Of a DNA stretch of 64,000 nucleotides, positions 23,481-37,496 are shown piece by piece; the stretch's first letter is position 1; each line of letters starts with the position of its first letter. The stretch covers positions 21,066,697 to 21,130,696 of the forward strand of contig NC_134509.1 of assembly GCF_027942865.1 (NCBI RefSeq), in the 5' to 3' direction. This DNA comes from Odontesthes bonariensis (Eukaryota; Chordata; Actinopteri; Atheriniformes; Atherinopsidae). The notes beneath the pieces were generated by a model that saw only the letters and a program-made list of their open reading frames with translations, was not told where the DNA came from and did not search any database. The position numbers were made by a program, and so were the translations under genes.

Positions 23481-26400
23481 GTGAAACAGTCATAAAAGTG
23501 ACAAAACTATCACATGTTGTAAAAATGCTTATGGGGAGGCTGTCAAGAAAGAGACCCAAGTTTAAAAGTTGAGCTTTTTCTCTACTTTGTCAGGGTAATG
23601 CTTAAAACAATATGAGGTTTAGGTTTGAATAAAACGATTAGACATAAATATGAACAAACACACGGTTACATGCTCACAGGTTTGCATCGTGGTGCCTGTG
23701 TGGTTGCTGATTAACACAACAGACAAACAAAAACGTTGCCATGTTACAATTTAGGAGCTTTCACTGTCACACTTCTACATTTTGGACATGTGGACAAATG
23801 TGCCTGTTACACGTTTTCTTGTGAGCCTGGGTACTGTGATAAGGGCCACAGACTTAGAGTGAAATAAACACATGTAACTCCTCATCTCAACTTAAAAGTT
23901 AGAGCTGTTCACTATGGGTCATTGGGGGGTTCTATAAAATACGAGTTGAGAGGAGAACCTGAAGGCAGCATCTCCCCCTCCCGTGCTGCTGGACTTGGAG
24001 CTATGACAGGCTGCTGTGAATGGTGACAGTATTATTCTTAACCATGCTGGCCTGAATGCGCTCCCCTCTAACCCGTATTTAGCTGCTTGGCAAGGCCTTC
24101 CATTTAATCCTGTATTTTCAGTTACATCACATCAACAGATTGGAATGCAATATATATTTCCATATAAATGTCTTTTATTTGTGCGCTCTCAGCAGCACCT
24201 GCGGGGTTCTTTTAAATGTATTTATGACCCGGGTCGCATCATTAAGTGGTTTACATACTATTATAAGACAACCAATGTAAGAGAAACCTTCCACGCGCAT
24301 TCACAACAGGCCCAAGCAACGTCAAGGCCAGAACTGGTTTGACGTTGATTTATCGCCTCAACCATAACTAGGCCTTTTCCATTATAAGGCGGATTCCGGT
24401 GAAATAGGAGAGCAAAATCCATCTGAAACTCTGCGGTTTGGATGATATGATGACAGGGTGCTGTGGATCAGTGCCCGCGTGAGCTTAAATTGCTTGCAAA
24501 AGCCAGTCCGCTGTGTGCGCATTACAATGAACAGATTTCCATTCCCACTGAGTCAAGGTCACACAAAGAGATGACATTTCACGCAGCTCCGTGTCGCGGG
24601 GATTTTCTGCTGGATTTCCGCGGGGTTAAAAGATAGCTCGTGCTTGAGTTTTAAGTCGATGTAGGCCACCCTCTTCAGGCGAAGACTTAACCCCGGAGGG
24701 GTTATCTCGGGCAGCGGAGCCGCGACAGGACAGGACAGGCTGCAACCGCTTCTGTTTCACTAACCCACGGAGTGCCCGTGGCCTGTGTGAACCGGCGCGG
24801 GCCTACAGCCGAGAGGACACGAATACACTCACGCACAAAACCGAGGCTTTGGGCCCGAAATGCTGGCGCTCATTAATAACACCCACAGGAGGTTAAAGAC
24901 TCTTATATGAGAGCAAAAGGGTCACTAATTTGGCCACATATCCAGCTTATTTTCCCATCTGGCGCACATATTGTAGTTTTTTAGTTGTTTTTATATTAAC
25001 CTGCAGCTAAAGAGTATTTGTCATGCATTTAAAAAAAACCCGCAAAATGTGAATGCAGCCCCCTTGCATTGTTTCAGACGACTGGACCAAATAAAATTCA
25101 GCAGTGAAGGGGTTAAAATGCAGGGTTCCCGGAGGCTGCAGCGCTCGGCCTATTGCAGAAAGGCACGACTGTCTTTCCTTATAAGGCAAAGAGCGCAAAT
25201 CAGCAGTGAAATGTCGCATGAACTGATCGACCGTAACGCACTCACGCGCATTTATTAACCCCAGAACAGCGTCCAGAAGCGCAGGGACTGTTAAAGCATC
25301 CATTATTATTCACTTGTTCGTGCTCGCGCACAGCAGCCACATCGCGCGGACATGAGCACAGCGCTGCTGCTAATTCAGCTGCGTCATTGCGAAATGAAGG
25401 CAGAGCAGAAGGAATGTGGTCATCAGTGTGGCGCCGAGGGGAAGCTGAAGGCGTCAAACCTCCTTTTTTTATATTCAAACAGAGCAACGGGTTGGTAATG
25501 GACACGCAGCGGCCACGCGACAGTTTTGTAGAGGTGTGGAACATGGCACGTGCTCCAGGGATGGATGGAATGTGACGCCGCACGTGCTCGTGGTCTCGCA
25601 GAGACTTCACCTGAGCTGCACCGCGCCAAATGCCGCGTGCACGATGCACTCTGTGCCAAGTATTCATATGACCAAAAGAAAACCCCAACAAAAAATAAAC
25701 GAAAATGATCACAAAGTTGGAGTCTTTGATGGAAAGGAATCAGTTTGTCCCCAGCTGTCACACGCGCCATTCGTTTCAATGACACGTGCGTGGAAATTCA
25801 AGCCGTGTGGGCTGAGAAAATTATTTGGAAAACAGGTGATGAATAAACAATGACTTCACCTGAACTTCATAAGAAAAAAGAACCTCTGTGTTGAAGTTCC
25901 TGCGAAATTCCGTGGAATAATTAATCTTCCCTTTTTTCAATAACGTTTGAAAGAGCTGTGAGCAAATATCAGCTTTCATAAAAATGACTGCATAAAGATG
26001 TGTCATCTTTAAAAGATGATAAAGATGACACATAAGAAGTCCAGAGAAAGAAGCTCGGCTATCCTCTTTATCAGTTTGCTCTAATACTCTAATCACCCAA
26101 AGAAGAAGAGCATACTTCTGAAATAATTCATTAGCCGCGTGTAATTGTTCTCTCATGATTTGCTCATTTAGATATAAACATATGAACTTCTGTTATGAAT
26201 ACAGCATCAAAATACTCTGAAACTCATGACTGTGACAGAGAAGTGAAACCGATAGAAAGAAACCTCCCTGAAAAACCGCAGAATCTCTTCACGTTGTATC
26301 ACAAATAATAATCTAATTACAGAGTTCTGCATAAAACACTTTAAAGCTTCTGAGCAGTGTTTGACGGTGTGAAGGAGGAGGAGCGGCGGCTGATAAGAGC

Positions 26401-29400
26401 TGATGTTCATGGACAAATGTCTGAGGGTCTGATGACGCTCTTTCTGTGAGTGAAGGCCCTCTGATTAAGATTTGTAGGCAACGCTCTGCCTGCATCACAG
26501 GTTACTACAGATCCAATGACAGCAGAAAAGAAACATGAAGATGGAGTGAGAGACGAAGCGTCACCAGTCCTAAACAGTACAGATGTGAGGATGTTTAGCT
26601 TAAAGTCAGCAAGATTAACCTCTCAGGAAAGAAGAGGAGAGACTCAAACTGTCAGCAGTTGCTTTTTCAAGATCAGCACTGAACAACCGAGGAGACGTTT
26701 GATAATCTTAATGTAAAGTAAAACCTTTACATGGATTTAACAGCTGACCACCAACTCTGATCACTTTTAAACTTTGCAGATCCTCCCCTGCAGCCCCCTT
26801 TGGTGAAGTCTCCCTTTCTGCTGTGTTGGTTGAATACTTTGGAACCTTTTCCTTGAAAAAGGACCAGTTAAAGCGGACAATATGAGGCAGAACAATACAA
26901 ACTGCCATCACTCTGTTTCACCGCCTCAGCTGGGACACAGAAAGAGCTTCTCTTGCTCGTCTGCAGAGAGATCAACGTGTGAGTCACTGCTGCACCACAT
27001 GCAGCTTTTAATGCCACTTTAACAGCAGCTCAGCCGGTGCTCTGATGCCTTCATGCAGGCTGCGGCGGCGGCTGGAGGGACAGAGACAAAGACAGCAGCA
27101 TTCAGATTGTTGTAAAAATCAGGAGACGCAACACTGCAAAAATAAAAGCTCAACACTGAGAACTTTACTGAAAGTCTTTAAAGACTCGATCTTTCAGATG
27201 TTGCGCCTTTGTGTGTTTTAAATCTAGCACAGGTGTCAAAATTAAACTAATTTCAAACCAAATTCCAACATTAAACTATTTAGTAAGAATAGAGAAATAC
27301 CCTTCGCTTAGATATTACTGAATATGTGATTATTATGTTTATTACGCATCAAAACTCATGCAAAATTATTATTTTAAATGAATGAAAATGATCTAATTAG
27401 TACTTAAGTCCACTGGATCCAACTTAATGTCCAGGTCGTTCTGAAAAATAAAGTCAGCATTTCCTCCGAATCTTTTGCATTTGATCAAATTAAAACTTCT
27501 GAGATGATTTAGTAGGAACAGCTGATGGTAGCTGGTGATGTTTCTGTGTAGCAGAAAAAGGTTACAGACCAAAAAAGTTGGAAACTTGGTTCAATCTTGT
27601 GAAAACCTGCCATGCAAAAATGCTGAATCTTAACCCGAAAAGTAGAATAAGTAGTGATAGATTGCATTGTGTTTGCATTGTCATGATTAATCCTGCGACT
27701 GAACTGCAAAGATGAAAGTTTAACAAAGAAAAAGTGGCTTTTTTCTCTCTTAAAAGTATAATTGAGCAGGTTGAATAATTAGGAAACTAAATTACAAACC
27801 ACATGTAAACCTTTAGAGGAAGTGCAACAAATATGTAAAACACATGAAAAGTCACTAACCAGTACAACTCCCCTTCTTTTAAGTAGCAACCATCATACTT
27901 CTGCATTCAACTCTCACTAAAGCAACAACAGCTGCCTTCTTAATGAGGTGTGTTTGTTCCCTCTCATGGTAAATCTCATGCTTTAAAAGAACCAACAAGT
28001 GCTCAAGGCATTAAAAACAAAGAACAAGCCATTTCTGGCACTTTTTGAGCAACATTCAAAAAGATTTGAAAGCTTTTCACGTGTTTTTCATGTGACATCA
28101 AAGGTTAATTGTTTGGGTGAAATACAGGGCGTCATTAGCCTGGTTTTATACTGATCTGAAGAAAGAAAAAGGGAATGAAAATTGTAAAATAGAAGTAAAA
28201 ACGTAAAAAGTAAAATGCTGGTTTTAGTTCTTTTTTTTTTCCTTTCTCAAAGAAAACTTGATGTTTCTGGTCTGAGCCGACCAATAATTAGGTCATGTGA
28301 CCGACCGGCATCTTTCCAGATACGGCACAACATTTGAGATATTTCCGGTGAATGAAAGTCTCCATTTTCCTTTAGTGGATGTCCACCATGGTTGTTTTTG
28401 GATGTTTTTACCTCCTGGAGGTTTATTTCCAGTTAGAACAACTACTTCTATTACTTGTTCACAGACACTCGCAGCATGGAGACACTGCAGCCTCGTCTAT
28501 TTGCTTTAAAACACTCTGTGGAAATGTCTTTTTAAAAGATTTGTTTCGGATTTGCTTTGCTATAGAATGAAAACTCGGCTTCTTATGTGGCCTGTTTGCT
28601 TGTTTCTTTTGACTAACTTTTGCCCTCAGTCTTGTTTCACACCAACACATGTTGCTCATTACCTCCTCAGTATTCACACTACTCAGTTTCCTTTGTTCAT
28701 CGTCTCATTTTCACAGTTTCTGTCACTATTTTCTGTTTGTTTCATACTCTATCCTGCCCTCTGCTTGCCGGTCTTGCATTTGGGTCGAAGTTTACAAATT
28801 TTGAGAGTCACACCTTCAGGATGTACGGGTGCAATGACATGTGACATGACTTGGTGTGTTATTAATACACATAATTTTATGAGATCAAGCTGCCAAACTT
28901 AAGCTGTGGGCTGCTCTTTATACCAGAAACTGGGACTCAATCTTTCATCCTTCTTCAAACTAAAAAGATTCAACCTGCTCATTCCTCATGAAATCAACCT
29001 TTTTGGGCAGCTTTCTTCCTCCCTGCTGGGGAGTGGAGTCTGTTTCACTGAGCAGATGGATTGATTCACACCTTGACACATGTGTTTTTGCTTCCTCGTC
29101 TCTCGCCGATCTTGCTACACTGTCGACTATCTGGTGGTCACACCTCCACAGTTTAGCTTTTTAAAGATTATGGCATCTTCTCTCAAAAGGAATTTCAAAG
29201 CTCCTGTTAGTGGACCCATTTTATTGGAAGTAATGAAGCTGCTTACACTTTAATTTAAGGCTTTGGGTTTTCATAACATCATCTAAAAGTGTTTATTGCT
29301 TTAAGCTTAAAGAGGTCAGATTATTATTTGAATTTAGTGGACATTTCCCCCTAAAATGTAGAAGAAGAAGAAGCACAAAGTAACAAGAATAACTCCAGTA

Positions 29401-32400
29401 AAAGTGCTTGAAAACTGTATTTAATCATGTGCAAATCTTGAAACCACGGCACATAATCTCATAAACAGATGAACTGTCTTCACAGATTTGTCTTTGCAGA
29501 AGTCATAAAAGCCAAATATAATCTCCAGAGCTGCCTCTAAAGAATCTAATTTCCCACAGCGTGTTGGCGTGTAACAAATGCTTTTAACCTGCCAAGATGA
29601 CGGAGTCAATTCCACCACATTTGCGAAGTCAAACATATTATCTCCGCCTTTGACTGTAACTCAGAAGGATGCAGCAACGCACAAAGTGAGCCTTGCTGCA
29701 TAAATCTCCAGCAAGCAATTAGAGGTTCAAGACTCAGTCCTGATATTGACGTTATTTTCATCAGGCCTGCAATGATGAGGAGGTTAATAGGTGCGCATGA
29801 CTCATGGGTGAAATGGGTCTCATGGGAGGCTTTGCTCAAGCTCCTATAGAGAACACCTGCTTACGTCAACAGCTCAACCCCGTCACGACTGGGATCTTTG
29901 GGTCTCCAGTGCTTCATGCGTAAGAGCAGGAAAGAAGTGACTCAGACTTCCATGGAGACCTCTAACTGATGAAGACGCTTGTCTCCTTTTGTGTGCGTCA
30001 AAGGCAGGTAACAGTAATGCTCAGTGATAGCTGTGCTGAGTGACTCATAGCACAAATGTCTACATAACTGGCTCTGATAATGACGTGGGCTGAGCCTCCC
30101 TCATACCACATACACAAGTAAATAAAAATCTTTTATGAATTTTCCAATCACATGCGCCTCGCCTCACTCACCCTGCCTGACTCACTCACAATCAACAATG
30201 CATGATAGAGTGACTTCATAAATGTGAATACTGACATCAGCATGTGGTTTTTCTGACATCAGTTCCAGTTAACGCACAGTGCAACAAACACAAAGCTCAC
30301 TAATTAGAAAACATCTAATTTTGAAGAGTGCCAATCACAGTATAATCCATAATACCAGGATTCCTGGTCAGCTTATTCGAACATCTGTGAGCTTTTGTTT
30401 TGATTGAGATATTTATAATGATTTTGGTAGCTTTCTGTAAGCATTAGCCCTTTAAGTGATTTTGGATGTTCAATCCTTAATTCTACAGAACCTCATACTG
30501 AAAAGTTCTTATCAAAGATGACACAAAGGCTTACACTGCATAGAGCCGAGAGGGGCAGCCATGATTGAATATTTAACTGAGAATGGATGATTTCTTTCTT
30601 TATTATGGCACTTTTTTTACATCCGTTATGTTTCGTATCCATTTTTAATCGGACGTTGTTTGCATGTGGGAGCAGCTGAAAGAGCTTTCCCAAGCTCAAC
30701 TAATGCCTGGAATAAGATCCCAAATCCAGATGAGTTGAAGAGGAGCCGTCAAGGATGCAGAGCAGGAACAAAATGAAGGGAAAGGAGGAGGAAATTTAAA
30801 CAATTTCTTTCCTCGATCATCACGGGAAGTGTGAGATCACTCACAGATAAAATAAAATAACTTGGAGCCCTGACGAGTCAAAGCAGGACAATCGGAAGGC
30901 CATATAATTTTTTTTTAAACTAAGATATGACTGCAGGAACAACTCTAACTCCTCTCTTCTTTACTTTCGAGCAGACAGAGACCACAGACAGACAGGTAGT
31001 CGGACAGGAGGAAGGATCACAGAGCTTGTTTCTGTCCACATTGTCTACTGGGAGAGTTCATCTATGTTACCTGCTGACTCATCAGCTAAGTTGTTGCCAA
31101 GTAATAAAAACAACATCCCAGTGCATTCATCGTGACCGCAACTCCAACTCATCTAAATGTTCGTCAATCGACTTGTTATTTCGTTACCTTTCTGTAACAA
31201 TAACATATCTTTGATCACAATTTATACTGAAGCAATTTAATTTTCCCTTTGGGGATTAAAAAAGTTTAAATGAATTGAGGAAGATGGACCTGACGAGTCA
31301 CTGGTTGTCATGGTGATTTCCATGTTTTTTCTGGAAGGAGGGGTCTGTTTCTGTTGAGCAGACAAAGGCCGACAGGGACGCAGATCAGAAAAAGAGCCTG
31401 AACAAACAGTCACTGTGCAAACAATAAAAGTCATTTGGAAAGAATTCTTAAACCACGAATGACAGAATATTGACTTTAAAACACAGAAGTATTTTTCTTA
31501 TAAATTCACTTTGTATCATAATGTTTTATGGCAGGTTGGAGAGACTCCTCGTCTCCAAATGTGAAGAGGAAAGCCAGAGCTCAGATATTTCTGGAGTGAA
31601 TTGAAATTTTGGTGGATGCACCGACTTCTGAGGCGCTTTGAGAGAAAAACACGAGGCTTATCACAATGACAGTCACACCAAGACCAAAAATTACCACATT
31701 CTGATTCATGTGTTGCATTTGTTGAATGGAAAAGTAGTTTAAAACAAAAGGAGTTTAAAATAAGAATGGGTGACATCATCTCCATCTAACCGGAACATTT
31801 TGTGGAAAAAAAATCCCAAATAATCATTCAAATTTAAGCTCTGATTATACAGAAACTGTATAAGATATTAAAGAATCCATTCAGTGAGCAAAAGTCCAAC
31901 TTTCTGTGGCTCATTTGAATATTGAACGATCTTTCTACTGTTAACTACTCCTGAGCTACAGGGCTCCGAAGAGTTTTTCTCACTAGTTTCTGCAAAGTCC
32001 CAAAAATTTGGGGATTTTTTTTTTTTGGTAAACCGTGTTCCCGATCGAGCTGCATGTTTGTTTTTCTGTGGGACAAATTACATGTAGAATTTCTTTAGCA
32101 GATGAGTAAAAAGGGTGCTCAGTGCTTTTTCATTGGCATCCATAACCAAGGACAGCTTGGAGATTAAAGTGGCGCACAGTGACCTGCTTCTCTGCAACAG
32201 CATGATGCAGCTCCGCGGAGTAACATCTCACCCCCGGCTTCTTTGTCTGCTGTACATGTGATGTCAGTGGTGCCAACGGAAAGCAGCATAATTATGTATC
32301 TGGCAGTGAATGGTGAAGCCGACATGTGTGTTGTTGGCGGGGAGGCTCGAGGAGAGGCAGAGACGGCAGCTGAGTGCAGCGGTCTGGAGCCTGGCTGTGG

Positions 32401-35191
32401 AGTGGACACATGGTTTCATTTGACGATCTGGTCAACAGGTCATGACGGGAGCAGATGAGTGCATGTGTGCTACAAACAGACAAATGCACATTTGCATGGG
32501 CAGATTGGGCGAGGAATTCGTTCGACTGGCGGAAACCCCTGGGAAAATAAAGACCAAAAGAGGGCTAGACAGAAAAATGCCAAGCAAAACACAGCTAATA
32601 AATGTCAAATTAGGAGGGCCGGTTGTAGCTGAACAGCTTCAACATGAAAGTCATGCCAGATGAGAGGCTGCAGACAGAAGTTAGGAGGTTTTCTGTGCCT
32701 CTTATACTGATGGTTCTGAAAATGGAGCAGCCAAAGCAGGAGGTGTAGACGCCCTGAGAGAAGAATGCTAAATACACGATGATGACTGATGAGGCGGCAT
32801 TAGGAGAGCGCTTTAATACGAGCTTCTTACCAATCAGAAATTAAATCTTACACTTGTGTCTTAGCTGTTTTTAAACTAATGTCTCATTATATTTAATTAT
32901 TTAAATGTTTACTTTCTCTTAATTTAATTTATTTTAACTCCTTCCTCCACAAACAGAACTTCTGGGTTCTTTCCTCCTATGGCTACTCTTAAACTAAATA
33001 AGATAATGTTATATCTCAATAAGTTTCCCTTTATAGACACTAAACAACTTGAACTGCTCGTGTGTGCATTCGTTTTTTTAAGACTTTTTATTTTCATGGG
33101 TTTCCCATAGTACTCACAATTTTAATTATTAATGATAAAAACATTTTGGACCATAGAAAAGCCATAAATCATTGAGCGACTAAAGGAAGAAAGTACATTT
33201 CTGCAGGTGCCATCTAAAAAACTGAAACCCTGGAGGTTAAAGACTTAAAACGAGAAGAACTGACAGAAGCCTTCGATATGGTCTGTTATCACTGATAAAC
33301 TTTGAACTTGTCGAAGGCTTCAGAAAGTAGCTGACTTCCTCCTTTTATGAGACAACACTTGTAAAAGGTAAAGACCGATGATACAGGACTATAAAAGTGC
33401 AGATCGTGGGTTTTTAAAAGCTGTTACACACGCTAAGGACAAATGAGGATGGAAACTTTCTCATATAATCATGCTAGTTTATTATTTTTGATTGGACTGT
33501 GTTAGCCCAACGCAGTGGGGCTGAGAGTGAGCTGCCAGCTGCGTTACAGACTAAATAGATTAAATAACGTGACGTTTGTAGCCCTCAGTAAAAATGACAG
33601 TAGTATGAGGACGAGGTGTTGTGTTCCCATTAATGCTGCTGGAGCCAAAATAAATACCTGCTACTTCCACAGAGTCCTTCAACAAAATGGTGATTAAAAA
33701 CCTGCTAGATGTTAGCAGGTGTTTGCAGACCTATTTCTGAACTATAAAGAAAGCTACTCTGAACCACTCATGTAGTTTTAAGTGTTTCTCCTAAGAACTT
33801 GTGATGTGGATTGTCTTATTCTTGATCTCAGTGTTAAAAAAGTGGCAGCTTCAGGGCAGAGGAAACAAAGAAAGACTTTTATTAAGTTTCCTTTCTCATA
33901 AATGAGCGCCACACTCCCAGCTACAAACATGTTAATAAAATAGTTGATCCAAACGGATCCAAGTTGCTGTTTTCAGTCCGACGTGTCCTTTGCCATCAGA
34001 CATTGCTGGTATCACAGACACATGCCGTCCCATTGGAGAGGGCATCGACTGTGCACGTTTGAAAAATCCAGCCCATGATGTCTTTGTCTGACCACCCATT
34101 CCTAAAAGAAGTATTCATTCTGCCTCTCGTGACTGATTTGTCTCCGTATGAATGCAGAAAGCGCTCAGGAAGTCTTTCTTTTGTCGTGTTTTTCAGTAGA
34201 AAGAGAAAAACACCATCAAAGTCAATGTTTTAAAGTTAAAACCTCTGAGCCTCTTAAAATGAAAGTGTGGGATTCCGTGTTTGTGCCTCAGTGTGGATTT
34301 AACTGAAGCTTGTCTAGAAGAAAAGCTTGAAGCCGGCCACATGAGAGGATGCTGATATGCGAGCGGCCTCCCTTCCGGATCTTCTGGCGGCTACCACCCC
34401 CGCTGAAGCTGCTGGAAGCCAGAGCTACTGTGCAGGCTGCCGAGACTCTGGCTTGGAGATAACGACAGGAAGGCGCTGTGTGAGGAGGCACAAAAGGAGG
34501 AGGGGGGGGAGAATATCTGCCTCGGCCCTCAGGATACAGCCACATCCCACTGAATCCATCCAAGGTGACAGCGAAAGGAATGGTGGTGTGTGGTGGGCCC
34601 TGGGCAGAGGCAGAGGGGAGTGAGAGCAGATTTTCTCACTTATTGGCTTGTGTTTATTGTGTACGTGTGCATGATCATGTGGTGTAAATGTTAAGAGCGG
34701 CCTGCAGCCGCTCTGACAGTGCACTGCAGGGGGTGATTAGGGCTGTGCCATCCATCTCTCAGGCAGACTACAGCAGCAGTGCGGTAGCAGCAACAGCGGC
34801 GGTGGCTGGTGGAGGGAGAGAAGGGGCCTGTTTGGAAGATGGAGAGGGGGAGGATTACAAGCTAATGCTGATTAGCTAGTAGCTTAACGACACTCTGTGT
34901 TTTCCATCTCATCGGGAGCGCATGACCTGGGGCTGATTGGGGGAAATTAAATGGTATTTTTGATTATTTGTTGAGAGAAAGGGAAAGTGGAGTAGGCCTG
35001 AGAGCTGGAACATGAATATCAAATGCGAGCAATTACACGATGTCGTGCTTGGAAAACGATAAGTAACGTGACACTCTCTGCCAGGAACATTGGAATTTTC
35101 TGGGGGTTAGACACTGCCGCCGTTCAAGGCCAGGTCTTAGTGGGTGATACTGGGGTTTTCTACCAGTGTGAAAACCAACTGGGTCCATATT
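23481..35191. other. Long gene-free interval
   Basis: 11.7 kb with no gene that I can recognise. Open frames are short and lack family features. 24.4-25.8 kb is richer in CpG than its surroundings and contains CCTTATAAGG (25177-25186), a perfect CArg-type sequence. A 13-bp stem hairpin is at 25998-26033. Near 31240 there is a LINE-tail-like TTCCCTTTGGGGATTAAAAA. 34.3-34.9 kb is purine- and CpG-rich. The rest appears featureless. Confidence 0.4.
25998..26033. repeat. Short perfect hairpin (13-bp arms)
   Basis: ATGTGTCATCTTT (25998-26010) and its exact complement AAAGATGACACAT (26021-26033) are separated by 10 bases. No T-run or RNA gene context is present; the function is unknown. Confidence 0.7.
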
Positions 35192-35410
35192 AAGGCAAGG
35201 CAAGGCAAGGCATCTTTATTTATATAGCGCATTTCATACCACAGGCAACTTAATGTGCTTTACATAAAGACAAGGCATTTAAAAGAACAGCATAAAGCAG
35301 CATAAAAACAATCAATTTAAAGAGAATAAAAAAAATAGAATAAAATTAAAACAATTAAAAAATTAAAAATAAGCAATCAAAGAAGAGGTGAAAAAAAATA
35401 TATATATAAC
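35192..35410 (-). mobile_element. LINE 3' tail with (AAGGC)n end
   Basis: AAGGC is repeated four times at 35192-35211, followed on the + strand by ATCTTTATTTATATAGCGCA and TGTGCTTTACATAAAGACAA. This is the complement of a LINE tail of the type seen at 62930-62993, which ends in AAATAAAATTGCCTTGCCTT. Orientation is therefore minus. There is no coding remnant; the right edge fades into A-rich DNA. Confidence 0.65.
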
Positions 35411-36140
35411 AATTAAGAGGATTTATAGCATTATGCTTTAAAATAATGCTATAACACAAGGGATTTCTTTTTATAAATCTATGCCAAGTTGTCTTTTAAA
35501 AGAACATTTTTGCAGTTTTTTCTGGCCTCACACAAAGTCTAAAACAATTTATGTCGACGACTGTTTATTGGTCACAATGGGACATCCTTCGTCATGTGAT
35601 GTGATGTTTTATCCTCAAAACAATTAATTACCCCACTGTCTTTTTAAAATGTATATTTGTTTTTACTCAAATTATGTTAGAAAATAAGGATAAAAAAGAT
35701 CAAAAGTCATGCTGAGCCAAGACAATTTTAATTAACTTTTCTCTATTCTTTAATTGCACATGGGTCACTAAATTTAAATGGTGTGTTTTTCTTATACGAG
35801 TGCTGTGCCACACGTTTTATTAAAGGTAGGGTAGGAGATCCTGGATTTTGAGTCCAGCGAAGCTGCATTTAGAAAATACACAGGTAAAAAGTCCCAACCC
35901 TTTTCTTCACTTTCCCCCCGAAGGCACGCCTCTAGAGTACATGAACGCGCACGAGCACGAAGGTGCACGAGCGCTGTTCTGACAGCAAGCATCGATCGTT
36001 GCCGTATTTAGTATTTAGTTTATGCTAACTATAGTTTAATAATGCTAGGTGCTAGCCAAGCTGGCTCTAGTTTAGCTTCCTGCCAAACTTCTGGACGCGT
36101 AATTCGTTCACGGAGCAGGGTACGCGCACAGAGGAGAGTT

Positions 36141-36157
36141 GGGGGGGGGGGGGGGGG
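36141..36157. repeat. Poly-G tract (17 G)
   Basis: G17 inside the family-2 MITE; read directly. Confidence 0.9.
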
Positions 36158-36184
36158 AGCAGATTGCAGTTTGATAGACGGCAT

Positions 36185-36231
36185 CAGAATCCAATCATTG
36201 TGAACGGTCCGTTCACAATGATTGGATTCTG
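36185..36231. repeat. Near-perfect palindrome, 23-bp arms, 1-bp centre
   Basis: The arm starting CAGAATCCAATCATTGTGAA is followed, after one T, by its exact complement. It lies inside the family-2 MITE and could extrude as a cruciform or fold as a hairpin in RNA. Confidence 0.9.
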
Positions 36232-36382
36232 TTTTTCCTAGATTGTACGTTCTAGAGGCCACTAAAACTTTTCATATTTGTGTCAAAACTTTTAATTAAT
36301 TGGTTGCAATGGGGGTGTGAAGAGTATTTCAAGCAACATGTAAAAAAATGTTCCAGAAAAAGATCCCCTACCCCGCCTTTAA

Positions 36383-37492
36383 GCCAGAGCGCTTCTTTCT
36401 GGGATGAATGTGACTGTGGCGTGTTGGTGACTGAGGGTCATGCTTAGCTGGATGAATGGCAGTGGTGGCTTTGCGTTTTCTGGCTCATTGCTTTGAAATT
36501 AGTCTCCCAGTTTCATTGTCAAAGAGCGCAGGGTTAGGGAGGAACTTTATCTCCTTTCTTTCCTTCTCCTCGTCGCCTCACTGTGTGTTTGCGCGGCAGC
36601 TCTGGCTGTTTTCTTCCGCCTCAGCCTCGCTCGCTGCCAGGCTTTCTTTCCATGCCTCCCCTCTCGGAGCAGCGAGCCCCCACGTCACCGCCTCCCGAGG
36701 GCTGCTCGAGTGGGGGATGGGAAAGAGAAAGGACAGAGGAAGGGAGGGAGGTAGGGAAGGAAGGAGGAGGGACGGATGGGTGGCGGAGGAATTCTGCAGG
36801 TTGCCACGGTGAGCCAGTCGATAGCACATTGAGCCACTTCGCTGCTGCACCCTTTCTCTGCCCTTCACCTGATACACAGAGGAGAAAGAGGAGGAGAGTG
36901 TGTTGTGTACCTAATGCTCTTCCTCTCCTGGTTACTGTTGCTATGCCTGCCAAGCTTTCCCTTCAGTCGGCCTGCATTAGACTTAAACTAATAACTGTGT
37001 CATATTTACCACCAGAAAATAACTAACATTTAAAAACATTTAACAACGGAGCTAAAACCTGTGATTATGCAGGCTGAGAGTTGAGACTTATTATAAATTG
37101 AAACAATGTTATTGATCATTACTATAGGTTTAATTTTAAACCTAAAACTTTATTTCAAAGTTGTAGAAAAACCCTTTTAACTGTTTATGGAATTACACTC
37201 TGCTGTTAGCAATAACAACGCTGTTCATTTCTATAGATGAAAACTTTTTAAGGATGAGGATTAACCATAAAGTTTTAGTCGGAAGGTCTTTGGTGAAATA
37301 TGCAAATCCTATTACACGCAGGACAAAAAGGGCAGCAGTTTCCGATGACAGCCGAAGCCACTCTGCCTTTAGTCCCAGGCATCGTATACATCTGTTTTCC
37401 AAGAGCAGGGAGCATCTCTGAAATACACATAAAAAGTCATGTCATGACCACACCAGGAGGTAGGAGGGGCAGTGGTGGATTAAGCCGTACAC
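36383..37492. other. Gene-free interval
   Basis: Contains a purine-rich, CpG-containing patch at 36.6-36.9 kb with only overlapping low-complexity frames. No gene or repeat recognised. Confidence 0.4.
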
Positions 37493-37496
37493 TTAA

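Larger units (their letters stand above)
35824..36378. mobile_element. MITE family 2 (555 bp, TTAA target)
   Basis: The left end AGGTAGGGTAGGAGATC and the complement of the right end AGGCGGGGTAGGGGATC form imperfect 17-bp inverted repeats, flanked by TTAA at 35820-35823 and 36379-36382. The interior is non-coding and holds a G17 run (36141-36157) and a palindrome with 23-bp arms (36185-36231). Confidence 0.8.

Noticed and set aside
28552..28902. 116-codon Phe/Leu/Ser-rich frame on the + strand
   Set aside because: T- and C-rich DNA gives such hydrophobic frames by chance; no membrane-protein family is recognisable.
34288..34724. Overlapping open frames on both strands near 34.5 kb
   Set aside because: They are CpG- and purine-rich low-complexity frames with no recognisable protein family.
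36578..36953. Several 99-147 codon frames on both strands
   Set aside because: All overlap one purine-rich tract (GGAAGGGAGGGAGG type), so they reflect composition, not coding.
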